From UBA7672 sp031419455 (GTDB lineage: Bacteria > Pseudomonadota > Alphaproteobacteria > Caulobacterales > Hyphomonadaceae), in assembly GCA_031419455.1 (NCBI GenBank), contig JANOKS010000134.1, positions 1 to 31,597 of the forward strand: DNA of 31,597 nt, written 5' to 3'. This document shows, piece after piece, positions 15,269 to 22,665 of this stretch (position 1 is the first letter of the stretch; every line of letters starts with the position of its first letter). The position numbers and the translations under genes are program-made. The notes beneath the pieces were generated by a model. That model ran no database searches and was not told where the DNA came from. It worked only from the letters and a program-made list of their open reading frames with translations.

Positions 15269-17389
15269 ATGAAGCTTCGGAACCTCGCGCTCGCCGCATC
15301 CGTCCTCGCGCTGGCCAGCTGCATGACGGCTTCAGAAACCGCCGGCGCAAACAACGCAGGTTACGACGCCCGCATCATCCGCGACTCGTTCGGCGTCCCG
15401 CACATCTATGGCAAGCGCAATGCCGACGTCGCCTTCGGTCTCGCCTACGCCCATTCCGAAGACGACTGGAAGAACATCGAGGAAGTTGTCCGCGCGAGCC
15501 GCGGCACGCTGGCCGAGATCGTCGGCGACAGCGGCGCGAAGTCCGACGATTTCATCCTCGCCCTCGGCATGACCGCCATCGTCAACCGCGACTATGACGC
15601 GAAAACGTCCGCCCAGGCCAAGGCCGTCGCCGAAGGCTACGCCGCCGGCCTCAATCTCTGGTGCGAGAAAAACCCGGCGACCGGTTGCGCCCGCACCATG
15701 CCTGTCACCGGCCGCGACATCGTCTCCGGTTTCGTCAACCGCCCCCTGTCCTTCTATGGCCTCGAAGGCGAGGTCGATGCCCTGCTCTCCGGGCGCGCCA
15801 ACATGGAGATGTCGACCAAGTCCACGCGCGAAGCCTTCCTCGGCATCACCGACGATATCGAATTGGGCTCCAACGGCCTCGCCGTGGCGTCTTCCCGCTC
15901 TGCGGATGGCCACACGCGCCTCGCCGCCAACTCGCACCAGCCCTATGAAGGCCGCGTCGCCTTCTACGAGGCGCGGCTGAAATCCGAGGAAGGCATCGAT
16001 CTCGTCGGCGGTCTCTTCCCGGGCACGCCGATCCTGCTCACCGCCGTCGGCCCCAACATCGGCTGGGCCGCCACCGTCAACAAGCCGGACTTGTACGACA
16101 CGTTCAAACTCGTCGTCGACGACGAGAAGAACCCGACCAAGTACCGCATGGACGGCCAGTGGAAGAATCTCGACCGTACACAGATCAAATACAACGTCCT
16201 GCGCAATGGCGCGCTCGTTCCCGTGGAGCGCACGGGCTACACGTCAGAGCACGGCGCGGTCTATGTGATGGACAAGGGCGTCTATGCCGTCTCCTTCGTC
16301 GGCAAGGGCGACTTCGCGCACCTCGACCAGTATCTCGCGATCAACATGGCGAAGACGATCGACGACTGGCGCGCAGCCCAGGTGAAGTACAACGACATTC
16401 CTTCAGTGAACTACATCGTCGCGGATTCGAAAGGCGGCATCGCCTATTTCTGGAACGCCCACATGCCGAAGCGCGTCGCCGGCTGGGATCGTGCGAAAAT
16501 TCTCCCGGGCGACATTTCCGAAACGCTATGGAAGGGCTGGGAGCCGGTCGAAGCGCTGCCCTCCGTCATCCGCCCGAAGTCGGGCTACATCGTCAACGCC
16601 AACCACTCGCCGCTGCTGGTGTCAGGCCCGGACGACAATCCGAAGGCCGAGAACTATCCCAAGGACTTCGCGCTCGACAAGCTGGTCACCAATCGCGGCC
16701 TGCGCGCGCAGGAGCTCTACGGCAACGACACGTCGATCACCCGCGAGGAATTCTTCGCCTACAAGATGGACAACAAATACTCCCCCGGCAGCAACGTCAT
16801 GAAAATGCAGGCGGACTTCCGCACCGTCGATCCGGGCGAAGACGCCGACCTCAAGGCCGCGCTCGCTGTCGTCGCCGCGTGGAACGGCTCGGCCGACATG
16901 GAGAACCGCAACGCGGCGCTCCCCATCTTCACGGGCCAGGCCGCAATGGGCAGCCAGATCCACGGCGCCTACAAACGCGAGACAGCGCTCGCCGCGCTCA
17001 AGACCACAGCTGAACAACTGAAAGCCGCCACCGGCCGGATCGATCCGAAATGGAGCGAGGTCAGCCGCGTCCTGCGCGGGACCAAGTCATGGCCCACCGA
17101 TGGCGGGCCGGACACGCTGCGCGCGATGTACGCTGCAGGCGATCTCGCCACGCAGAAATTCCGCAACGGCCGCGCCGGCGACGTCTACGTCGCGATGGCC
17201 GACTGGGCGCCGGACGGCACGTACACGATCGACACCATCCACCAGTACGGCTCAGCAACGCTCGATGCGTCCTCGCCGCATTACGACGACCAGTCGCCGA
17301 TCTTCGCCGAAAAGAAGTGGAAGCAACCGCCCATGAAGCTGGACGTCCTGCTGAAGCAGGCGACACGCGATTATCGGGTGAGCAAGTGA
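15269..17389 (+). CDS. Penicillin-acylase-family N-terminal nucleophile hydrolase, lipoprotein
   Basis: The protein has 706 residues and a lipoprotein signal (LALASC, Cys18), with CAGGGA before ATG 15269. The alpha part begins with the family pattern ARIIRDSFGVPHIYG (34-48) and AFGLAYAHSEDDW (55-67). The autocatalytic site is ELGSNGLAV: Ser201 after Gly200 becomes the N-terminal nucleophile of the beta chain, followed by the ANSHQPYEG segment. Members cleave amide bonds of penicillins, acyl-homoserine lactones or other N-acyl compounds in the periplasm. The substrate cannot be told here; quorum-signal degradation is one option. The convergent phaR stop lies 41 nt downstream. Confidence 0.88.
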   Translation: MKLRNLALAASVLALASCMTASETAGANNAGYDARIIRDSFGVPHIYGKRNADVAFGLAYAHSEDDWKNIEEVVRASRGTLAEIVGDSGAKSDDFILALGMTAIVNRDYDAKTSAQAKAVAEGYAAGLNLWCEKNPATGCARTMPVTGRDIVSGFVNRPLSFYGLEGEVDALLSGRANMEMSTKSTREAFLGITDDIELGSNGLAVASSRSADGHTRLAANSHQPYEGRVAFYEARLKSEEGIDLVGGLFPGTPILLTAVGPNIGWAATVNKPDLYDTFKLVVDDEKNPTKYRMDGQWKNLDRTQIKYNVLRNGALVPVERTGYTSEHGAVYVMDKGVYAVSFVGKGDFAHLDQYLAINMAKTIDDWRAAQVKYNDIPSVNYIVADSKGGIAYFWNAHMPKRVAGWDRAKILPGDISETLWKGWEPVEALPSVIRPKSGYIVNANHSPLLVSGPDDNPKAENYPKDFALDKLVTNRGLRAQELYGNDTSITREEFFAYKMDNKYSPGSNVMKMQADFRTVDPGEDADLKAALAVVAAWNGSADMENRNAALPIFTGQAAMGSQIHGAYKRETALAALKTTAEQLKAATGRIDPKWSEVSRVLRGTKSWPTDGGPDTLRAMYAAGDLATQKFRNGRAGDVYVAMADWAPDGTYTIDTIHQYGSATLDASSPHYDDQSPIFAEKKWKQPPMKLDVLLKQATRDYRVSK

Positions 17390-17430
17390 ATTGAAGGGCG
17401 AAGGCGGGCTTGCAAGCCGCGCAGCAATTC

Positions 17431-18042
17431 CTACGTCTTCGCAGTCCTGCGCTCGAGTTCCTCGAGCCGCGCGCGCAACATCTTCAGCTCGTCCGCATCG
17501 CTGGCGGCAGAAGACTCCGCCTTCTTCGGCGCAGGAGTCGTCATGCCCGGCATCGTCGGCACGGCGCCGCCCCAGAAGCCGGCGAGGCGCTTCTGGAATT
17601 CGCCCTGCATCGCCTGCATCGCGGCGGGATCGAAGACATTCCAAGGCTGGGGCATCGTTCCGGACATCGCCCCCGTCATCTGGCTCGCCAGCTGCTCCTG
17701 CTGGGCGCGAATGAAGGCGACCGACTGCTCGAACAGTCCCGTCATGATCTCGGACGTCTTCGACTGGTGCAGGCGGATCATGTCCATCATCAGGTCAGCC
17801 GAAAGAACCGCGCCGGAGGCCTGGCCTTCCTGCTCCATGATGATCTGCAACAGAACCTGGCGCGTAACATCTTCGCCGGTTTCGGTGTCCTCGACGCGGA
17901 TGTTGGCGCCCTTGCGCACCATTTCGGCGACTTCCGGCAAGCGCACATAGCTCGACGCATTCTTGTTGTAGAGCTTGCGGCTCGGATAGCGCCGCAGCTC
18001 GACAGTTTCACCTTCGCTCAAGTCCTGGTCTCGACGTGCCAT
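17431..18042 (-). CDS. phaR: Polyhydroxyalkanoate synthesis repressor PhaR
   Basis: The 203-residue protein begins with the PhaR DNA-binding domain (ETVELRRYPSRKLYNKNASSYVRLPEVAEMVRKG at about 12-45). The PHB accumulation regulatory domain follows (VLLQIIMEQEG at 63-73, then LMMDMIRLHQSKTSEIM). The C-terminus is a Met/Pro-rich stretch and a short coil. PhaR represses phasin and PHA genes and is titrated away when it binds nascent PHA granules. It starts 9 nt after the hydrolase gene, so the two are co-transcribed, divergently from phaC. The targets are probably in this locus. Confidence 0.93.
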   Translation of the reverse strand: MARRDQDLSEGETVELRRYPSRKLYNKNASSYVRLPEVAEMVRKGANIRVEDTETGEDVTRQVLLQIIMEQEGQASGAVLSADLMMDMIRLHQSKTSEIMTGLFEQSVAFIRAQQEQLASQMTGAMSGTMPQPWNVFDPAAMQAMQGEFQKRLAGFWGGAVPTMPGMTTPAPKKAESSAASDADELKMLRARLEELERRTAKT

Positions 18043-18051
18043 GTCCAGTCC

Positions 18052-18906
18052 CTATCGCGCCAGCCAGGCATTCACAGCATCATAGAACGCCGCCGGCTGG
18101 TCCAGCATCACATAATGTCGCGCATCGTCGATGCGCTGCCGTCTTCCTTGCGTCAGGCCCGCATAGGACGACGCATACACCTGGTCGAGCCCCATTTTCG
18201 ACGCCGGGCTCACCTTGTCCCACGCATAGATCACATCCACCGGCGCCTGGATCCGCTGCAGGTCGCCACGCAGGTCCGTCACCATCACCTCGGCCATCAC
18301 GTCAGCCGTGGTTCGACGATCGGATGTCAAACCCCAGCGAACCACCCGTTCCAGCATGTCCGGATCCGTCACCAGCTTCTCGCTTGCGCGCCGGATGTCG
18401 TCCTGATGCTGCGCCTTGGATTTCTCGAAATAGCTGCGCCGCGAATGCTGGGCCAACGGCGCCATCGACGTCGCCGTGGCAAAGGGCGTGATCAACATGG
18501 AGAAGAACGCCGGCACATCGACCACCATCATCCGGTCGACCACATCGGCATGATCGCGGGCCAGCATCAGGGAGACCAGCCCGCCCATCGAATGTCCCAC
18601 GACCGGCACGGACCCAACGCGCAGCGTCCGGATGTAGCCAGCCAGGGCGTCGGCCACGGGCTTCAGAAAATTCATAGGGCTGTGGAACGCGCTCGGCGCC
18701 AGTCCGGCAAAGCCACGCATATGGATCGCATGGACGCGGATGCCAGGCAGCGACGGCGCAGCTTCCTCCCAGCATTCAGGCGAAGCGGCGAGACCGTGAA
18801 TGAAAATAACATCGCGTCCGGCGCCGGCGAGGGAGGTCGTGAAAAGTTCCCCTTCCCAAACAGGCGCGTCGCGCTTCATCCAGCGTGCGAGTGAACCAAG
18901 CTGCAT
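18052..18906 (-). CDS. Alpha/beta-fold hydrolase linked to the PHA locus
   Basis: From ATG 18906 the product has 284 residues. An in-frame ATG at 18990 would add a tail unlike the family. The fold's marks are FIHGLAAS at about 35-42, the nucleophile elbow GHSMGG with Ser106, an acid in VIYAWDKVSPASKM, and His in DDARHYVMLDQPAAFYDAVNAWL near the end. The substrate is unknown. Its place upstream of phaR suggests a role in PHA metabolism, such as oligomer or thioester hydrolysis, but it is not a recognisable PHA depolymerase. No strong ribosome-binding site was found, so the exact start is uncertain. Confidence 0.78.
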   Translation of the reverse strand: MQLGSLARWMKRDAPVWEGELFTTSLAGAGRDVIFIHGLAASPECWEEAAPSLPGIRVHAIHMRGFAGLAPSAFHSPMNFLKPVADALAGYIRTLRVGSVPVVGHSMGGLVSLMLARDHADVVDRMMVVDVPAFFSMLITPFATATSMAPLAQHSRRSYFEKSKAQHQDDIRRASEKLVTDPDMLERVVRWGLTSDRRTTADVMAEVMVTDLRGDLQRIQAPVDVIYAWDKVSPASKMGLDQVYASSYAGLTQGRRQRIDDARHYVMLDQPAAFYDAVNAWLAR

Positions 18907-19006
18907 GGGCGAAGGAATCTCCGGTGTCGGCGGACCAAAAGTGAGCAGGTGCAGCAATCCCCAAACCCCGTGTACACGGGTCCTTTCCAATCACGAAGCC
19001 CGCAAT

Positions 19007-19032
19007 TGCCGCAGGGCGGCGAAACATGCCGC
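19007..19032. promoter_or_regulatory. Candidate PhaR-type operator words upstream of phaC
   Basis: TGCCGC occurs at 19007-19012 and 19027-19032, exactly 20 nt apart, in the divergent region between the hydrolase-phaR and phaC genes. The complementary word GCGGCA is paired at the same 20-nt spacing before the phasin gene. PhaR proteins are known to bind short TGC/GCA-type sites near phaP and phaR. The assignment here is inference; these words are common in GC-rich DNA. Confidence 0.35.
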
Positions 19033-19097
19033 GGCGCCGCGGACACTTGCGCTCGCGGTTTCGCCGAGCGAGCGAAAACCATTTCAACATATGGCGT

Positions 19098-19126
19098 TTG
19101 ACCGCTTCCCGCGTGGTGTTACTAAT
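19098..19126 (+). promoter_or_regulatory. Candidate sigma-70 promoter for phaC
   Basis: TTGACC (19098-19103), a 17-nt spacer and ACTAAT (19121-19126) give five of six and four of six matches to the consensus. The start point would be near 19133, leaving a leader of about 20 nt before ATG 19154. This also argues against translation from the in-frame ATG at 19091, which would precede the promoter. Confidence 0.4.
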
Positions 19127-19153
19127 CGAACAGGAAACGATTTCGGGCACATC

Positions 19154-20938
19154 ATGAACGACCAGACGAGCTCTCTCGGCGCGTTCGAGCTGGGCCAGAA
19201 CTTCCAGCGCATCAACTTCCTGCTGCAGCGACTCTTCCTCGCTGTTTCCCGCCGCGAGGTTCGCAATCCCGGCGTTGAAGGTCCGGGCCAGCCGCTCCTT
19301 CTCCGCGCAGCTGCGGGGCAGATGCAGAGCTGGATGTCGAATCCGATGAAGACGTTCAGCTCGCAGCTGCAGTTCTGGCAGAACACGACGGCGCTCTATG
19401 CCGAACTTACGCAGGCGATGCTGTCAGGCGCACAACGCATGCCCAAGGCTGAGGCCGAGGCCCCTGATGCGCGCTTCGCAGACGACGAATGGAGCAAGCA
19501 TCCGTTTTTCTACTACCTGAAGCGCCAGTACCAGATCATGTCGGCCTACCTCGAAACCCTCGCCGACTCGGCGTCAGAGGGCGAGGACGACAAACATTCC
19601 GAGCAGATCCATTTCTTCACGCACCAGCTGGTGGACATGTTCTCGCCGGCGAACTTCCTCGCTTCCAACCCGGTGGCGATCAAGAAGGCCGTCGAGACCA
19701 ATGGGCGCTCGCTGGTCGAGGGTCTGGAAAATCTCGTCAAGGATCTGGAACGCAACGGCGGCGACCTGCTCGTCACCCTCTCCGATCCCGAGGCGTTCAA
19801 GGTCGGCGAGACGCTGGCCAACACCAAAGGCCACGTGATCCACGAGACGCCGCTGTTCCAGCTGATCCGGTACGAGCCCACGACGGAAAAAGTCTACGCC
19901 CGCCCGCTCCTGCTGGTCCCGCCATGGATCAACAAATACTATATTCTCGATCTGCAGCCGAAATCGTCGCTGGTGAAGTGGCTCACGGAGCAGGGTTTCG
20001 CAGTCTACATCATCAGCTGGAAAAATCCGCGCGAAGAGCTTCGCACGGCGGGCATGGATACCTATGTCCGCGAAGGAGTCATCCCCGCGATGCAGAAGGC
20101 GGACGAGCTGCACGGCAAGGACGGGGTCAACGTCGTCGGTTACTGTATCGGCGGTACGACGCTCGCGCTGACGCAGGCCTGGCTGACGAAGACGAAGCAG
20201 GAAAATCCCGCCAAGTCGTGCACGTTCTTTACCGCCCTCACCGACTTCGAGGATCCCGGCCCGCTGAAATCCTTCATCGACGACGGCTTTATCGCCGGCA
20301 TCACGGTCGAGGCGCAACGCAAGGGCTATCTCGACCAGCGCATCATGGCGCGCACGTTCAGCTACCTGCGTCCGAACGATCTCGTCTATGGCCCCGCCGT
20401 GAAGGCCTACCTGCTGGGCGAAGCGCGTCCGAAATTCGACCTGCTGTTCTGGAACGAGGATTCGACACGCCTGCCAGAACGCATGGCGCAGGAGTATCTG
20501 ACGTACCTCTACCGCGACAATGTTTTTGCCCGCGGCGAATACGACATCGACGGCGTGAAGCTCGGTCTCGATGACATCAAGATCCCGCACTACGTCGTCG
20601 CCTGCGAGAAGGACCACATCGCGCCGTGGACCGCCTCGTTCAAGGGACTCTCGCGGCTGAAGGGCGGCGGGCGTTTCGTGCTGGCGCAGTCGGGCCACAT
20701 CGCCGGCATCGTGAACCACCCCGACAAGAACAAGTACGGCTACTGGGTCAGCGACGCAGATCCAGGCGTGGACCTTGACGCGTGGCGTGCGGGTACTGAA
20801 GCCAATGACGGCTCGTGGTGGCCGGATTGGGCGGCATGGCTCGGCAAGCGCTCGGGCAAGAAGGTCTCGGCTGAGGAGTCGTTCCCGGACAGCGTCGCGA
20901 GACTCGAGCCCGCGCCTGGCCGTTACGTGCGAGAGTAG
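19154..20938 (+). CDS. phaC: Class I polyhydroxyalkanoate synthase
   Basis: From ATG 19154 (MNDQTSS) the enzyme has 594 residues, the usual length of class I synthases. The catalytic triad is complete: Cys331 in the lipase-like box GYCIGG, Asp487 in CEKDHIAPW and His515 in SGHIAGIVN. RFADDEWSKHPFF at 108-120 and PLLLVPPWINKYYILDL at 251-267 are family-conserved. It polymerises (R)-3-hydroxyacyl-CoA, mainly 3-hydroxybutyryl-CoA, on granule surfaces. The frame is open back to 18800, but the upstream part overlaps the divergent gene and promoter. The next gene follows after 11 nt. phaA and phaB are not in the window. Confidence 0.95.
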   Translation: MNDQTSSLGAFELGQNFQRINFLLQRLFLAVSRREVRNPGVEGPGQPLLLRAAAGQMQSWMSNPMKTFSSQLQFWQNTTALYAELTQAMLSGAQRMPKAEAEAPDARFADDEWSKHPFFYYLKRQYQIMSAYLETLADSASEGEDDKHSEQIHFFTHQLVDMFSPANFLASNPVAIKKAVETNGRSLVEGLENLVKDLERNGGDLLVTLSDPEAFKVGETLANTKGHVIHETPLFQLIRYEPTTEKVYARPLLLVPPWINKYYILDLQPKSSLVKWLTEQGFAVYIISWKNPREELRTAGMDTYVREGVIPAMQKADELHGKDGVNVVGYCIGGTTLALTQAWLTKTKQENPAKSCTFFTALTDFEDPGPLKSFIDDGFIAGITVEAQRKGYLDQRIMARTFSYLRPNDLVYGPAVKAYLLGEARPKFDLLFWNEDSTRLPERMAQEYLTYLYRDNVFARGEYDIDGVKLGLDDIKIPHYVVACEKDHIAPWTASFKGLSRLKGGGRFVLAQSGHIAGIVNHPDKNKYGYWVSDADPGVDLDAWRAGTEANDGSWWPDWAAWLGKRSGKKVSAEESFPDSVARLEPAPGRYVRE

Positions 20939-20949
20939 TTTCGTCACCC

Positions 20950-21789
20950 ATGCATCAGGACGGTTCGCATCGCCCCGCGATCTGGGCATTTGGTGCAGGC
21001 TCACTGCTTGCGATCATCCTTGGCGCTGCGGTGATGGCGCAGGCGGACATTCCGCCGGATATCTGGGTCCGCAATCCGGTCGCGTGGATCGCGGCCGCGG
21101 CGATCGGCACGTTCATCGCCTCGCGCGGCTGGTTCGGGATCGCGACAATCGTTGTCGCGGCGCTCGTCGTCTGCGCCAGCATTTTCGGGCCGGAACAGCA
21201 GGGCGTGTTCCGCTGGGTGGACGCCGGCCCGGTTCAGCTGAACCCTGCAGCCCTTGTCCTCCCGCTCGCGATTGCCGCATTCACCGCCTCACGCGCGTGG
21301 ATCGCCGCGCTCTGTTTCGTCATTGTGGGCGCGGTGGTCGCTCGGCAGCCGGACATCTCCCAGCTGGCTGGCATCGTCATCGCCAGCGTGGTCCTGTTCG
21401 CATCAGCCTTCGGCTGGAAGGGTGCGCTCGCCGCCCTCGCCATCGGCGGGGCCCTTGTTGCTTATTGCGTGGCGCAACCGGACCCTCTGCTGCCCGTGCC
21501 GCATGTCGAGGGCATCCTGCAGCTAGCGTTCGACCAGTCGCAGGTGCTCGGGATCGCGATGGCGGCTGCCCTGGGCGTGAGTGTCCTCAGCCCCTTGCTG
21601 CTCGTGCGGTCTGCCGACTTGCGCTGGAAGGCCCTCGCCTTATCTGGATATTTCGCAGCGACCTCACTGGCCGCGCTTTTCGGCGCCTACCCTGTCCCGC
21701 TTGCCGGTTATGGCCTGAGTTTTGTTGTTGGCTGGGTTCTTGGATTTGCCGCTCTGGCGACCCGGCGGGGGGTTAATTCCCTAACGTAA
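20950..21789 (+). CDS. Multi-spanning membrane protein with SEDS (RodA/FtsW)-like features
   Basis: The 279-residue protein has about eight hydrophobic segments and starts 11 nt after phaC, so it is in the same operon. Two stretches recall shape-and-division glycosyltransferases: GVFRWVDAGPVQLNPAALVLP (residues about 85-105) resembles the RWI-x-x-G...QPSE motif of RodA/FtsW, and ARQPDISQLAGIVIASVVLF (131-150) resembles their QPDLGT segment. It is about 100 residues shorter than those proteins, and the key Pro-Ser-Glu is Pro-Ala-Ala, so polymerase activity is unlikely. Homology is a suggestion from pattern only. It may simply be an unrelated integral membrane protein. Confidence 0.6.
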   Translation: MHQDGSHRPAIWAFGAGSLLAIILGAAVMAQADIPPDIWVRNPVAWIAAAAIGTFIASRGWFGIATIVVAALVVCASIFGPEQQGVFRWVDAGPVQLNPAALVLPLAIAAFTASRAWIAALCFVIVGAVVARQPDISQLAGIVIASVVLFASAFGWKGALAALAIGGALVAYCVAQPDPLLPVPHVEGILQLAFDQSQVLGIAMAAALGVSVLSPLLLVRSADLRWKALALSGYFAATSLAALFGAYPVPLAGYGLSFVVGWVLGFAALATRRGVNSLT

Positions 21790-21811
21790 TCCTAAATCCG
21801 TCTTCGCACTC

Positions 21812-21870
21812 GCGGCATTTTATTCGCAGGTGCGGCAAAAAGTCGATTGCTTTTGCCGCGGCGCGGCATT
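21812..21870. promoter_or_regulatory. Candidate PhaR operator region upstream of the phasin gene
   Basis: GCGGCA occurs at 21812-21817, 21832-21837 and 21863-21868. The first two are 20 nt apart, and the first and third extend to GCGGCATT. The middle copy forms an inverted repeat, GCGGCAAAAAG (21832-21842) with CTTTTGCCGC (21850-21859), broken by one extra A. This lies just where a phasin promoter would be and is a plausible PhaR operator. It could also be a weak terminator for the gene before it. Confidence 0.4.
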
Positions 21871-21910
21871 AGATGATGTTCAACGACGGATAACCTTCTG
21901 GAGACCACCC

Positions 21911-22342
21911 ATGAACCCGATGACCGACATGTTCGACTTCAACAAGAACATGGAACAATTCACGAAATTCATGCCCGATTTCGCCAATGCCGGCCCGATG
22001 AAGGCCTTCACCGAAATGTCGGCCAAGTACCGCGCTGTCGCCATCGAAGCGCTGAACAAGAACGTCGAGCTGACGACCGCCTGGATGCAGGACGCCGCGA
22101 AAGACGCGACGAACCTGATGTCCCCGGAAGCCGAGCCGACCGCCTATGCCAAGAAAGCCGGCGAAGTCGCCCAGGCCGCCATGCAGGACATCCCTGCCCG
22201 CCTGTTCGCCTACGCTGAAGTGGCCAAGAAAGCCCAGACGGACCTGCTCGACACGGTTGTCGCCCTGACCCCGAAAACGGTCGAGGAAGCTGCCGCCCAG
22301 ACCAAGGCTGCCGTGAAGTCCGCCGCCAAGAAAGTCGCCTAA
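21911..22342 (+). CDS. phaP: Phasin family granule-associated protein
   Basis: ATG 21911 follows CTGGAG by 7 nt and gives 143 residues. The protein is all helix, without Cys or any membrane segment, and fits the phasin family: FTKFMPDFANAGPMKAFTEMSAKYRAV, LNKNVELTTAWMQDAAKD, and an Ala/Lys-rich C-terminus (AAAQTKAAVKSAAKKVA) like those of many alphaproteobacterial phasins. Phasins coat PHA granules, control their size and number, and are the main PhaR-repressed genes. It is separated from the membrane-protein gene by 121 nt holding the putative operator, so it probably has its own promoter. Confidence 0.88.
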   Translation: MNPMTDMFDFNKNMEQFTKFMPDFANAGPMKAFTEMSAKYRAVAIEALNKNVELTTAWMQDAAKDATNLMSPEAEPTAYAKKAGEVAQAAMQDIPARLFAYAEVAKKAQTDLLDTVVALTPKTVEEAAAQTKAAVKSAAKKVA

Positions 22343-22357
22343 GACTTTCTTCGCTGG

Positions 22358-22386
22358 CCGCGGGTCCGGGTTTCCGGATACCGCGG
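22358..22386 (+). terminator. Hairpin after the phasin gene
   Basis: CCGCGG at 22358-22363 and again at 22381-22386 (self-complementary), with inner CCGG/CCGG, form a stable stem-loop 16 nt after the phasin stop. There is no T-run, so termination would be Rho-assisted, or the hairpin may protect the abundant phasin message. Confidence 0.45.
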
Positions 22387-22665
22387 ATCGGCTTCTGATA
22401 CGATGAAGGGCGCGTTGAGTTGGTAACCCGGCTCCGCGCCCGTTTCGTTTGTCCCGTACCAGCGTAGCGTTCGCGTAGCGTAGCCGGCCGGCAAGTCAGC
22501 AGCAGTTCGCACTGCTTCGCGCGCTCGCCTAGCCCACCGGCGCATGCCTAACTGGCCTTGGCCGACTCGCGTAGTTCGTCGGCCGCGTAGAGTACGTGTA
22601 GAGTGATGGAAAGGCGCGCTTCCTCGAAGCGCGTCTTTCTCATGTCGGGCTCATGTGTCTGGCGT
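22387..22665. other. Gene-poor gap between phaP and the GGDEF-EAL gene
   Basis: Two short minus-strand frames (22339-22545 and within 22548-22643) could encode 68 and about 31 residues, but neither has a ribosome-binding site or recognisable composition. A short internal repeat, CGTAGCG twice near 22463-22480, is the only other structure noticed. Confidence 0.4.

Noticed and set aside
19574..21004. Minus-strand 476-codon frame opposite phaC
   Set aside because: PhaC has its complete catalytic triad on the plus strand, and the antisense frame shows no family features.
22339..22545. 68-codon minus-strand gene after phaP
   Set aside because: It has no ribosome-binding site, overlaps the phaP stop and terminator hairpin, and has no recognisable composition.
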